NCBI GenBank assembly: GCA_020736575.1
Contig: JAGPYM010000012.1
Coordinates: 930,001-994,000 of the forward strand
DNA from: Thelonectria olida
Lineage: Eukaryota; Ascomycota; Sordariomycetes; Hypocreales; Nectriaceae
Reading direction: 5' to 3'
DNA: 64,000 nt
Positions 11,506 to 22,869 of this stretch are shown piece after piece. The notes under the pieces were generated by a model. The model made no database searches. It was given only the letters and a program-made list of their open reading frames with translations, and was not told the origin of the DNA. Numbering within the stretch: position 1 is the first letter of the stretch; the number at the start of each line of letters is the position of its first letter. A program made the translations under genes and the position numbers.

Positions 11506-12429
11506 TTAGTCTTCATGGGTGATAGCCATGTCCAGGACCTCGACTCGTCCTTGGCCCTTGGTCTCGTTCCCGATAAAGTCTGACAGCGCCTTGAATGCTC
11601 CGGGTTCCACGAACCCTATCACTTCCCATTCAGAGCCTACCACATCTTGGCTCTCGACTTGCTCGACGTAGCCCAGAATCTTGTCCTTGACGGTGCCTGG
11701 AGCCTTTTGGTCTCCCTCCTCGTCCTTGCTGGCGCCCTTGGGTGCCTTGACAGCCTGCTTGAAAACGTTTGTTGTACAGGCGATGCGCAACCTCATGCGA
11801 GCCCTCGCCACGGGGATGGGCTGATTGGCAATCAGGGCCTTCATTGCCTCGAGGGCTTGACTCTTTGCGCTCTTGGTCGTCACGACGCCCGTCCAGATGT
11901 GGTCCTTGGGTCGAGGCTTGGCCTCTCCGTCGTCGCCCGTCGCAGGAGTTCCCGTTGCGCTGGCCACGGCGCTCTTGTCAGCTCCGCCGTGAGCCTGAGA
12001 GCTCAGCATGTCAAGCGCCTTCTCGATCATGCCCGAGGTGTAGACGCGCTTCGTCCTCGGGTCGACGAGTTTGCTGGAGACGATGCTTATGACCTCGTTG
12101 TGAACGCGTTCTAGCTGGGCAGCTCGCTCCTTCTCGCCGACCTGCATTTCGCCCTTTTTCAGAATTTCGAGGATGATGTCGTCGGTGGACTTGCCCTTGC
12201 CAAAGGCCTTGTCGAGGTCCTCGCGGGGCGCCGTCTGGCCTTTGGAGACATTGAGGAAGACGTTTGGGATCTGCAGGACGTTGTCGAGGTCCGTCTCGAT
12301 GCCGGAGCGCCACTCGAGGACCTTGTTCTTGTAGCAGGCGAGCTCGAAGCGCTTCTTGCCCTTCTTGAGGCGGACGAGGGAGACGTTTGTCAGCCGGATC
12401 TGGTTGGAGGGTTGGTTGATGCGGGACAT
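11506..12429 (-). CDS. SDO1: Ribosome maturation protein SDO1 (SBDS family)
   Basis: A single exon encodes 307 residues starting MSRINQPSNQIRLTNVSLVRLKKGKKRFELACYKNK in genomic order. This is the typical N-terminal SBDS/FYSH domain (about residues 10-100, with YKNKVLEWRSG and the LQIPNVFLNVSKG stretch). The helical middle domain follows (KGEMQVGEKER, VDPRTKRVYTSGMIEKAL), then the C-terminal ferredoxin-like domain (IPVARARMRLRI). With the GTPase Efl1, SDO1 releases Tif6/eIF6 from nascent 60S subunits in the cytoplasm; the human orthologue is mutated in Shwachman-Diamond syndrome. The yeast and human proteins are about 250 residues. The extra length here is an Ala/Gly/Lys-rich insertion around residues 146-172 and a second charged insertion near residues 226-243. 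Both are low in complexity and probably surface loops. It is convergent with S18. Confidence 0.95.
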   Translation of the reverse strand: MSRINQPSNQIRLTNVSLVRLKKGKKRFELACYKNKVLEWRSGIETDLDNVLQIPNVFLNVSKGQTAPREDLDKAFGKGKSTDDIILEILKKGEMQVGEKERAAQLERVHNEVISIVSSKLVDPRTKRVYTSGMIEKALDMLSSQAHGGADKSAVASATGTPATGDDGEAKPRPKDHIWTGVVTTKSAKSQALEAMKALIANQPIPVARARMRLRIACTTNVFKQAVKAPKGASKDEEGDQKAPGTVKDKILGYVEQVESQDVVGSEWEVIGFVEPGAFKALSDFIGNETKGQGRVEVLDMAITHED

Positions 12430-14174
12430 GATGGCGGAGGGTGTGTGTGTGAGGAGGAAGAAGAATTAGAGGAGAAAGAAAAAAAAGGGCAAATAAGCGA
12501 GACAGAATGGAGCTGGCTTTGGTCGTCTGGTCGTCTGGGCGTGAAAATATAACGGGAGAGAGTTTGCTGTCGAATAACTTCAGGTTGTTCCAAGTTCCCA
12601 GGTTAAACTGGACTTGACTTTTTTTCTTTTCAACCCCGCCATCAAGAGAAAGAAAGAGGTTGCACGGTTGCACGGTTGCACCAATGGAAACTGCCCCGCT
12701 CCTGGACTTGGAAAACTGGAGCCCTCGTCACTTTGAGTCATCTCAGGCAGAGAGTAAGACGATTCTTTGGCGTTTGTGACTCTTTTGATAGCCGGAAGAC
12801 TCAAATGTTAGTGTAGGCGTTCTTCAAACAATTTCATTGTATTCAACACTGCCTGATGACGGGTATTTCCCGCGCTGCTTATGCGGTTAAGGTGCGAGAC
12901 AGTCACATATTTGAGCGTCCATTACGAAGTACATCAAGAGTATCAGGTCACTGGAGGACAGCAATATCACTTTACCGTGACGATTAATGGTATTGAAGTC
13001 CGTACTTAGATGACTTGTAGATTGGATCCTAATTTGTAGTCGAGTGGCATGTCAACTACTTGCATCTTCTTAGTTCCCGAAACCTAACTTTTTAGATGCG
13101 CAAACACGGTTTAGCAAGGTACCGAGTCTGAATAATAAACATGCGATACTCCGATTAAGGGAAGATGCTGAATTGCTTCTTTTCCATGAATAGAATTGTA
13201 GCATGGTCGTGGGACTGTTCAGGTTTCAACGCAGTCACAACGAAGCAACTGTTTCAGGCGTGAGACAGTGACCTTCGAAGTGTCAATGGTGGCAATGATG
13301 CGAGTCAGGGTGGTCACAGCCAGTCATGTCCTCTTCTCCCGCTTGTCCTGGAAATATCGCAATTGTCATTTCATTCATTGCTGAACATGAGCTCCAATAG
13401 CTCTCCTCTGTGTTAATATTCGCCGTTTACCGAAAGCTCTTATCATTGAGTGCGCGCAAGAGAGCTCTCAGCCACCATGATAATCAGGGTACATCCTCCT
13501 TACGTCATACGCCTCGGCCCATAACCGATCCCGAAAGATCCGCGCTACTGCACTGAAGACAGAATGGATGAAGTCGGCGATAACTAGTCAAGACCAACAT
13601 TTACTGAGGATAAATGGTACTTGATTGAACGCGAAGCATGTCGCCACCATGCCTTTAGTGCACATATATGTTGAATCGCAATCCCCTCAAGCATTGCGGC
13701 AACCATGCCCGGAGCTCTCGAGGCGCTTATCGCCAACTCATCAAGGTCACTGTATCATGCGTCACGTTATCAGTGAATGGGCCATTTTAGGTCTAGGTCG
13801 CGCCGTACCTTACGTCGGTCACACTTTGGCTGTGTAAGCCGCCTAACAGGTCTTGGCACAAATCTCATGGCATAATGTTAAGGAGATCCTCCGTTCCTGC
13901 CTAGAGCTTGCGCTAGGGCTAACGCGGGGGCGTTGATGTGCTTGATTGGGTCATGCTGCCACTTGAGTTCCCCAGTTGACCGGGCAGCTCTTCCCCCAGT
14001 TTCAGAGCACCTTCCCATATTACGTCGCTCCGCGCCCGCCGTTCTCGCTTCTTCTTCCATCTCTCATATCTCCCTCACCTCCATCCATCCTTCTCTACCT
14101 ACCTAGCACCCTCATTGCGTTCATCGTCGGGATCGCCTCATCCATCAGATCCTCTTCCGACAAACACAGAAACC
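12430..14174. other. Divergent intergenic region, partly A+T rich
   Basis: This 1.7 kb lies between the SDO1 and carboxypeptidase Y start codons, so it holds both promoters. A purine-rich tract next to SDO1 (12440-12490, CT-rich on the coding strand) looks like its leader, and a CT-rich tract at 14040-14160 is the carboxypeptidase leader. The middle part (about 12830-13620) is A+T richer and has no open frame worth calling. Confidence 0.5.
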
Positions 14175-15867
14175 ATGCGCTTGTCGACATCCGCCCTCGT
14201 GCTGGGCGCCGCTTCGTCGGCTGTCGGCCTCCAGGAACAGAAGGTCCTTGGTCCTGACGCGGGCAGCAAGCCCATCGTCGACTTGAACAACGCAGCCGAA
14301 TGGACTCGGCCTCTCGAGAAGCTCTTTGGCGAGTTCACTTCTGATGCCAAGGCCGTTTGGGACGAGGTCTCCACACTCGTCCCCGATGCCGTCAAGGCCT
14401 TCAAGGAGCAGGCCGCTGGAACCGTGCCCAAGGCGCACACGCGCCGGCCCGATAGCCACTGGGATCATGTCGTCAAGGGCGCCGACGTCCAGTCTGTCTG
14501 GGTCAACAAGAACGGCGAGCCTCACCGCGAGGTCGGCGGCAAGCTTGACAATTACAACTTGCGTGCCAAGAAAGTCGACCCTGCTAAGCTCGGTGTCGAT
14601 GATACCAAGCAATACAGTGGTTACCTTGACGACGAGGAGGAGGACAAGCATCTTTTCTACTGTAAGTTCTCAGCGAAACCATAATTCGAACTTAAACTAA
14701 CAATTTCAAGGGTTCTTCGAGTCGCGCAATGATCCCGCCAACGACCCCGTCGTCCTCTGGCTCAACGGTGGCCCTGGCTGCTCCTCCCTGACTGGTCTCT
14801 TCCTTGAGCTTGGCCCTGCTTCAATCAACAAGAAGCTTGAGATCGTCAACAACCCCCATTCTTGGAACAACAACGCTTCCGTTATCTTCCTTGACCAGCC
14901 TGTCAACGTTGGTTACTCTTATAGCAGCGGATCCGTGAGCAACACCGTCGCTGCTGGCAAGGACATTTACGCCCTCCTCACTCTCTTCTTCCACCAGTTC
15001 CCCGAGTATGCCAAGCAGGACTTCCACATTGCAGGAGAGTCGTATGCTGGTCACTACATCCCTGTTTTCGCCTCTGAGATTCTCTCTCACGAGGACCGAA
15101 ACATCAACCTCCAGAGTGTCCTGATCGGTAACGGCCTTACCGACGGCTACACCCAGTATGGTTACTACCGCCCTATGGCTTGCGGTGAGGGTGGCTACCC
15201 CGCTGTCCTGAGCGACAGTGAGTGCCAGAGCATGGACAACGCCCTGCCCCGTTGCCAGTCCCTTATCAAAGGCTGCTACGAGTCTGGCAGCGCCTGGTCT
15301 TGCGTTCCCGCTTCCATCTACTGTAACAACGCGATGATGGGCCCCTACCAGCGCACTGGCCGCAACGTCTATGATATCCGAGGCAACTGCGAGGACAGCA
15401 GCAACCTGTGCTACTCTGGCCTTGGCTACATCTCGGACTACCTCAACCAGGATGACGTCAAGGAGGCTCTTGGTGCTGAGGTCGATGGCTATGACAGCTG
15501 CAACATGGACATCAACCGCAACTTCCTCTTTGCTGGTGACTGGATGCAGCCTTACCACCACGTCGTTCCTGGTATTCTGGAGAAGATCCCCGTTCTGATC
15601 TATGCTGGTGACGCCGATTTCATCTGCAACTGGCTCGGTAACCAGGCTTGGACTGACGCTCTTGAGTGGCCCGGTCAGAAGAAGTTCCAGAACGCCAAGC
15701 TCGAGTCCCTCAAGATTGACGAGAGCTCCAAGGAGTATGGCAAGGTCAAGACCAGCGGTAACTTCACCTTCATGCAGATCTACGGTGCCGGTCACATGGT
15801 GCCCATGGACCAGCCTGAGTCGTCCATCGACTTCTTCAACCGCTGGTTGGGTGGTGAGTGGTTCTAA
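14175..15867 (+). CDS. CPY1: Vacuolar serine carboxypeptidase Y
   Basis: Exons 14175-14661 and 14711-15867 join to 547 residues, the usual size of filamentous-fungal carboxypeptidase Y precursors. The start [18 protein letters not shown] is a signal peptide. A propeptide follows to about residue 125, and the mature enzyme begins near [20 protein letters not shown]. The oxyanion-region motif is NGGPGCSS. The catalytic triad is visible: Ser273 in GESYAGHY, Asp463 in [12 protein letters not shown] and His524 in [11 protein letters not shown]. Many cysteines (for example MACGEGGY and [10 protein letters not shown]) fit the disulfide-rich fold. The enzyme removes C-terminal residues from peptides in the vacuole and is made as a zymogen that is matured by proteolysis. 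The 49-base intron splits the Trp codon of YWFFE and has a CTAAC branch site. The alternating strong codon bias creates long antisense frames that are not genes. Confidence 0.96.
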
Positions 15868-18800
15868 ATGAAACCACGGACTACTTGAAAGTAGTTTGAT
15901 GTTAGTTGATGCGTTGGATGTACCATTAGTAGACCAAGGTATTTGAGACTGCAGGGTCGGATTGGAATAGCAACATTAGTATGGTGTCGGAGGTTGCGAT
16001 CTTTTGGCCGATTAGACATGAGCAATACGAACACATGAAATATGAACAGATACTGTACAAATGTGTTGTATCCTGCAAGACATGAAGCCGTAGGCATGGC
16101 TTCAGTGCCGGGTAGCTAGAACTATGAGTGAGGTGCCCCACAATCGGCCGAGCGGCGGACGAGGCCCTGGCGTCTATGCTAGGATGGCTGCGAGATAGAT
16201 CTTCGAGGGATTGTCCTTGTCTATGACGTCTGTCATCGAGACGGGGTTGAAATGGATGGCCCTGTGACTCGACAAAGGACGTCAAAAGCGAACCGGGACG
16301 GTGCTCATGACAAGCTCTCCCTGCCGAGTATGTTGGGGAAGCTCATGCCAACTGTCGCCGAGAAGGGTTGCCATTCTGGGCAATGCTAGGCCGAAAGGCC
16401 GACGGAGCGGACGTGAAGGTACATCCGAAGGGGCCAGGTGCCAAAGGTGCGCCGGGCAGGTGCTTATTTGAGACGGTGCACCGGACGGGCGGGCTGCACA
16501 TGGAAACTGGGAAGCGGCAGAAAAAGCTGTTTTTTGTTGAGGACTTCGCCTGTGGCCGGGGGGGATCGGTGAGAACGAACACCCGGGTGGAGGAGGGCTT
16601 GCATTGGGTAAGAGGGAGTAGGTTTGAAACAGTGAAGAGGCTGTTGATCAGTTATGGATTCTTGGTAACTGGTTTTGAGAAACTTGTGATGGTTGACAGC
16701 TTGGGATGAGAATGAGAAGCATGTGATTTAGGCCAGGATAGGGATAGGGATCAGGGCGTATAGCGTAATTCTTCCATGATGAGATGATTTGGTCCATGTC
16801 ATCTCATCGGATGGGCTGGTGGTTGTTCAGATTTAGACGGAACCCCTACTTCAACAACAAACTGTGTTTGTACGAAGCAAGGAGACAAACCGAGGCACGA
16901 CAGGGATGGCACTGGGCGTTTAAGCTACGCATCTAACATTTAGTCAAGGCATATTGATCAGAATCGACGTCCAGCCTCAAACGTAACACGATAGGACTGG
17001 AGATTGTTGGTCAGAGAGCGTGATGCAATTCCGGTGCAGCCGATCCCTTTCTGCAAGGACGTTGAAGACCGTTGCACAATAACAATAAGATTCTTACAGC
17101 GTCTTCTGCCAATTGATCCTGCTTCGTGAGCCGTTTATTATTCGTGCTTTGTGTGTAGTATTCGCAGACGGGGTCTGGGCCAACAGAGGAGGTCCGAAGG
17201 AGGCAAAAAAGGAACATCTGTGAGGCTCCACAGGCACGGGAGGAGAAAATGGGGAATTCGGGTTAGTGCTTCCCCAACAAAAAATCGGCTCAGTGCACGA
17301 GGACGCTGATTGCTGATTGCTGGGTCTTCGGGTCCTTTGGGTGGTCCCCCTTGCAGGTTTTCGCTTTGTGCTTGCGGCGCTGCTTCTCATCAACTGGGCT
17401 GCCAGATGTGACGGGGGTGGGTGGGTGGCATCTGGGTTGCGGCTGGTCCCCTCTCCTCCCCCCCTCTTCTTTTTTATCCCCCGCGTGCCTGGGCCTAGAC
17501 GTGGTGGGTGGAAGTTGGGCCACGGGCTTCTCGAAGCGGACAAAGATGGTGGTCAATGGATGGAAGCCGTCACGGAACTCGTGTCTATCTTGGCTTGGCT
17601 TGTCTTGGCTTGACCTTGCTCGCGTAGACCGTCTTTCTCTCCGAAGCCGAGCTGATTTTGAGAAGTTGTCTCGATAACTGTTCATAGGCGACATTGTCGT
17701 CTGCTGGACGTCTCATGATACATTGGCTTCGCTTGACAGAATTGACGTATCCCATCCCCTGTCAAGAACCAAAACACTCAATTGCATGTAAAGCTGTGAG
17801 CCGCGGCTCAACTCGCTCAAGGGTCCCCCAGACCCCACCCACACGTCTTCGGACCGGGTGCCACAATCGCTCGCGTGCGCCGCGTATCTTATTTTTCCAA
17901 TTCGTGAGTGATGTGATGGTCGAGAAAGGGGCCTTGAGAATTCAGGCCAGAGGTGTAAACCGATGACAGGGGAGGGGGCTTAAGTGGCCATTTCGGACAT
18001 GCTACGAAAGTGCGCCGTGCACGCCAAAAATATCACAGAGACATCAAGATCCATGTCGGCGGACTGCAGACGAAGGGAAATTGACACATGGCTCGACTTA
18101 CAAGACGTTGGCAGGCAACGAAGACGCAAGAGAGACATTGATCTACCAACACACAGAGTCCATGCGCAGCTAGAAAATAAAGAAACGGGCAGACATGACG
18201 GGTGAGGGGTTTGCTGCCGTTTGAGAAAATGCACACAGCCATGGCCACAAGATCTGGGCGCAACTACCGGGTGCCAACGGTGGTTGTCCGTGAGCCCCGG
18301 CCACCCGCCCCGGTCAGAGCTGTTAGAGTACTCCACGCGAGACGAGCATGGCAAGGAAGGAGGGACCAGGTGCGAAAAAAGTACTTACCCAAAAGTTCAA
18401 GTCCCCTTCGTTCTCGACATTTTTTAAACAGCAAGTCCAGTCCGTCTTGTTCCTGCCGTTTCTCTTGAACTGCCTTCTTATCCTTATCCATCTCTTCATC
18501 GCCATACATACATCCTTCCGATCCCTCCTTCTCTGGATATACCCTCTGCGTACTTGCTTTGACTTGACCTCTCTACTTCCATCTTCCCTCCTCCCCTCCT
18601 CCCCTCCTCCCCTCCTCCTCGTCCTGCTCGCACTCAACTTTTGGTTCTTCTGTATTCTTCTCGACAATTTATACAGACCAGCATCCAATCCGAAGCCAAC
18701 TGGACTCGATTGCCTTTGGACTTCGTTAAGCATCGTCCTGATTCACTCTTACACGCCGTTTGGACCTCTTCCTCAGGCACAACACCGACCTTGCTAACCC

Positions 18801-18927
18801 ATTGCGCGCCACCAACCTCTCCAACGCTTAAGGCGACCCCATTGATCCCCGAAAAGGCCACCAGGGCTTCCAATTCCATCTTATACACTTCAGTCACGAC
18901 TCCCAGGAGTCCTACGCAACCGTCATC
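15868..18927. other. Intergenic region and long elongase leader
   Basis: The 3.1 kb between carboxypeptidase Y and the elongase shows no credible coding frame. The longest overlapping frames (about 150 residues) lie in CT-rich sequence and are low in complexity. The last 500 bases form a pyrimidine-rich leader with a CTCCCCTC tandem repeat at about 18587-18620, probably promoter and 5' untranslated region of the elongase. Confidence 0.5.
18587..18620 (+). repeat. Pyrimidine tandem repeat (CTCCCCTC unit)
   Basis: About four copies of an 8-base C/T unit lie about 310 bases upstream of the elongase start codon, inside a longer C/T-rich stretch. Such tracts are common in promoters and leaders of strongly expressed genes in filamentous fungi. 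The repeat is seen directly; its role is inferred. Confidence 0.7.
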
Positions 18928-20409
18928 ATGGCCAACCATCTGCAGGCATTCCGCACCATGCCCGACTCAAATCTCTTCAGCTTCCCCCCCGCCAATGCGC
19001 CTCAACCGATCCCTCCCATTCATGTCGAGACCTCCGTCATGCGCCCTTTCAATATTCCCGACCACATCTTCACCGATGCCCTCGACTACACGGTACCTTT
19101 GACTATCGCTACACTCTACGCCGTGACTGTCAAGAGCCTGAACGTCTTCAACAAGTCTCGCAACAAGAAGCCCTGGGCTATCAGCAAGACTCGCCCATTC
19201 TTTGCTTTCGTGGTTCTTCACAACATCTTCCTGTGCGTCTACTCCGCCTGGACCTTCTGGGGCATGCTCGGTGGCATGAGGAGAAGTATTCTCAACCCCA
19301 TGGGTCCTACTGGTCTCGCTGGAACTGTGGACAGCTTCTGTCGTCTGCACGGTAGCGCTGGACCGGGCAACTCAGTCTACTATGACGAGAACTCTAGCTC
19401 ATATGTCTCCATCATCTCGAATGCCGCCATTGTCGATGGTGTCCCTAGCCGCACTGAGCCGGGCCGTATGTGGAATGAGGGCCTGGCCTACTATGGCTGG
19501 ATCTTCTACATCAGCAAGTTCTACGAGGTTCTCGACACTTTCATCATCCTCGCCAAGGGAAAGCCTAGCTCTACCCTCCAGACCTATCACCATGCCGGCG
19601 CCATGCTCTCCATGTGGGCTGGTATTCGCTACATGTCGGCTCCCATCTGGATGTTCGTTCTGGTCAACTCCTTTATTCACTCTCTGATGGTAAGTCTCAC
19701 CCACCTTGCTGAAATATCCGTTTCGGCTTCAATTGTCATAACTAATGTAAATGTCTAGTACTTCTACTACACCTTGACTGCCTTCTCGATCAAGGTCCCC
19801 ACTCCCATCAAGCGAACTCTCACCTCGATGCAAATTACCCAGTTCCTCATCGGTGCTTCTTACGCCATGGTTCACTCCTTCGTCTCTTACACGGTGCCCG
19901 TTACTGTCTCTCGCGTCAATGGGGTAGTTGAAGCCGCTGCTCCACTTGTTCCTACCGTGGCTGCTAATGCCATCGAGTCCCTTAAGCAGTATATCTTTGG
20001 TGCCACTGAGGGTGCTGCTCCTGCCGCCGAGGCTGTCGCATCTCCCGCGGACGCGACCATCAGCACTGAGACTCGATACCTCACCCAGCCCTGCATCGCC
20101 ACTACGGGTGAGACTTTTGCCATCTGGCTCAACGTGGTGTACCTGGCTCCCCTGACGTATCTCTTCGTGAGCTTCTTCATCGCCAGCTATGTCAAGCGTA
20201 GTAACAACGCCACTAAGCTGAACGGCAAGAAGGCTGCGCGAAACGTTGACGACAACATTGCCCTCGCCGAGAAGGCTGGTTGGGACGCTGCCAAGGGCAT
20301 TGAGAAGGAGGTTTATGGTGGAGAGAGCATGGTGAATGGCTCCTCTGATGAGACGCCCGTGACCCCTCCCTCCAAGAAGGCCAACAACAAGGTCCGACGG
20401 AGGGCATAA
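18928..20409 (+). CDS. ELO-family fatty acid elongase (3-ketoacyl-CoA synthase)
   Basis: Exons 18928-19689 and 19759-20409 join to 470 residues. ELO proteins are endoplasmic reticulum membrane enzymes that condense malonyl-CoA with an acyl-CoA in very-long-chain or polyunsaturated fatty acid synthesis. The family signature is clear: FYISKFYEVLDTFII (about residues 193-207), then TLQTYHHAGAM with the histidine pair at 221-222, and NSFIHSLMYFYY across the splice junction. In the histidine box the usual first histidine is a glutamine (Gln218). There are about seven hydrophobic segments. The length exceeds the usual 300-350 residues because of a long N-terminal part, an Ala-rich loop (about residues 305-345) and a hydrophilic Lys-rich tail. 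The tail ends KKANNKVRRRA, a basic end that may serve endoplasmic reticulum retention. A second ATG at 18958 would also be in frame. The 69-base intron has GTAAGT and TAG ends. Confidence 0.92.
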
Positions 20410-21878
20410 AATGTTGAATGAGTGGATGGAATTTGCGAAATAAAAGCGAGTGAGCAGTGAGCGGAAGGCTTCATTCATATGAGCCTGCGAGTTGTTGTTT
20501 TTGGTCGGTGGTGTCTAAAAACTGGATGTCTGCCACTTGTTGCAAAGGGCATTTTTGAACTTGCCATTACTGCAACGATGATACACATGGACTGCATGGA
20601 ATAAAAAAGGAAGTAGGAAGCAAAAAGATATACACAAGCGATACAGCGGTTTGCTGCGGTTCAAAACTTACTTCTTGATTACCTTGACTGCCTTGACTTG
20701 AATCTTGTCTCCTTTTCTCTCTCTGACCATATCGGCCAGCTAGCGCTCTTTCTATGCTGTGCCTAGTCTACCATTATTGTGAGCTTGTAGCCTGTATCCT
20801 CCTCGAAGTCGTTAATACGAGCAGTCACTCACCAGGAAGTTGGCAGACGTCTTGCCATAACTCCCGTTCGAATATGGATTGATTGAGAATGAGTCATAGT
20901 GATACGAAGTAAACACCGCTCACTTCGACTGGTTTGTTTGATGTGACTGGGTCACAACTCAGTTGTGATCTGACCGAGTTGTGGCGTGGGTATCACCGAG
21001 TTGATCGGTCTCAGCCGAGTGTAAGTTTGGCTGTGTACCAACAGTTAGCATGCACATGTGAGAAGTAGCACATGAACGAGAGACGATGAATTTGAGAGAC
21101 CGTGTGAGGAAAGAATTGGTAAGATTATCTATAATCTGGTTGGCGGTCTTTAGACCAGGCCATAGCCAGTCGTAAAAGTAGATCCAATATCCAAGTACAT
21201 GTCCCGGCCATCTGGTCAAATAGACAGAGGCGTTCTCATAATCCCGGCCCCATCTATGCTGCTTGAATGTCTCTCGCCGAGAAACAAATTCCAAAAAAAA
21301 AAAAGAATAAAAAGGCATTATATGCAACCTCAGTCGAGGACACGCCAGTCGCTCAACCCAGAGGTGGGAAGCCTGGGGTGCCAAATACAACAGCTCGTGT
21401 GTCGCGTAAAAAGTCCGTCAAATAAGTAATAGAAGACCGCATTAAATCCACTCTGCAGGCTGTGTAATTCCTGCTGTTCCATGACGCCTCGCTTTGCAAA
21501 ATCAAAAAGTTCGAAAACAGGGTTCTGGGGTTGAAAACGGAAGTATGCCGGGGTAGTGTTGGCTTGATGTGTGGGGGAGACCTCAAGGAGGAAGGAGGAT
21601 GAGGTGATTGTGGGAGCCAAGCCAAGAGCTGAGTCCGCGTGTCGTGTGATTTCTATCGATCAATCTATGGTTCATTCGTCATAGCTTCGTGAGGCAATCG
21701 AATCTAATCGCTTCGGGTATCTCTTTGCTGCCACTCAGGCAGCTGGTTCGTTGTTGTTCACTGAGTCTAGAACGACATGGTGATAAATGAATGACGATGA
21801 GAGGGAGACGTAGCCCTCGAAAAGTTTCGTCTGATCCCCAGGGCCTGGGAAGTTCGCGTATCCATGATTCGATTCCGC
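20410..21878. other. Convergent intergenic region
   Basis: This 1.5 kb separates the 3' ends of the elongase and the FYVE gene. It holds 3' untranslated sequence and no convincing coding frame. A 17-base perfect hyphenated palindrome is at 20952-20968, and an A-run lies near 21293-21305. Confidence 0.5.
20952..20968. repeat. Short inverted repeat (8-base arms, 1-base centre)
   Basis: TCACAACT and its reverse complement AGTTGTGA flank a single c. The related words gagttgtg and gagttgat recur just downstream. It could be a protein-binding site or a chance palindrome; no function is shown. Confidence 0.6.
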
Positions 21879-22869
21879 TTAAAATGTACTCCAGTTCCAG
21901 TCTCGAGGAACACTGGCTGCAATCTCAGGGCCGCGAGGGAGCATGTGACCGTCGGCTGGTCCCATGCCAATGGGCGTTGCTGGTGTATCTCCTTGGATGT
22001 CAGAGGAGGCGGCACTCGAGACCTGGCTGTTGTTGCGGCTGTACCAGATCTTGAACTCCTCGAAGCAGTGGTTGCAAGTGCGAGCGGGAGCAGCACGTGG
22101 GTTAAACTTGGCGTCTTGGTCGAGGGGAACGAGAAAAGCCGAGTGCCAATCGCAGAAGATGTTTCCACACTTGCGGCAGTGGTGCCGACGAGTGAAGTAG
22201 CTGAAAGAGCGCTTGCAGGTCGGGTCATCGCAAATAGAAGACTCAACATCGGGCTGGGGTAATTGGTTAGCCTCGTGCATCAAAGCCCGGGGAACTGAGT
22301 TTGAGACAATGATTGGGTGGCACAAGTCGGGGAGGACTAGGCTCGGGTGTATTGTGCTTGTGCAACATATGTAAGTTGCCGAGGAGTGGGCTTACCTTCC
22401 AGTGCTTCCGACTAGGCGCCGCGGTGACCTCCGGAAACAGCTCGAGGTCGAAGTCGCCGTCGAGGCTACTTCGGTTGCTGTCACCAGTGGAGGAGCGGGC
22501 GAGACGGTGACCAAAAACCGACATTCCGGGGATGTTCATGAGGCTGCTGTTGGCGCGTCGAAGCGTCAGGTCCGAGTCGGAGCTCGAAGCCGATACCGCG
22601 TCTTCGGTTTTTGGCTTCATGGTCTTGGAGGGGAATAGATTGGGACGCAGAGCAGCGGGCATATACATGGGGCGAACTTGGCGAGCATGATAGGCTTTGG
22701 GTGACGCTGGATTTGAGGAATCGGGGCTGTTGTTTTCGGTGCTGAGAGGCGAGATCTGGGGGCCGACGGGGATCTGGAACGACTGGGTGCGTTGGTGAGG
22801 TCGCTGTTGGGCGAAGAAGTGACGGGTCTGGTCGCCCGGCATTGTGGGCATGATGAGATCGGCCGCCAT
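21879..22869 (-). CDS. FYVE zinc-finger protein
   Basis: Two exons on the minus strand (22869-22396 and 22253-21879) join to 282 residues. The 142-base intron has GTAAGC, a GCTAAC branch site and CAG, and preserves phase. Residues 1-150 are Ser/Pro-rich and disordered (for example QQRPHQRTQSFQIP). Exon 2 encodes a FYVE domain from about residue 159 to 230: SSICDDPTC, the membrane-binding signature FTRRHHCRKCGNIFC, and a last pair CNHC. These supply eight zinc ligands with the basic RRHHCRKCG patch that binds phosphatidylinositol 3-phosphate. Such proteins act at endosomal or vacuolar membranes. The small size and lack of other domains mean the specific partner is unknown; it is not Vps27 or Fab1, which are much longer. 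An in-frame ATG at 23070 exists, but 22869 is preferred because the residues between are low in complexity. Confidence 0.88.

Noticed and set aside
10912..11583. 223-residue plus-strand frame overlapping S18 exon 3
   Set aside because: Wrong frame of the S18 exon; Ser/Val-rich shadow running on into the 3' region.
14821..15795. 324-residue open frame antisense to carboxypeptidase Y
   Set aside because: It lies entirely opposite a well-supported gene. The strong third-position C bias of the real gene removes stops on the other strand. The predicted protein is Val/Leu/Asp-rich with no known domain.
19729..20478. 249-residue open frame antisense to the elongase second exon
   Set aside because: Same codon-bias artefact; no domain, and it crosses the sense intron junction.
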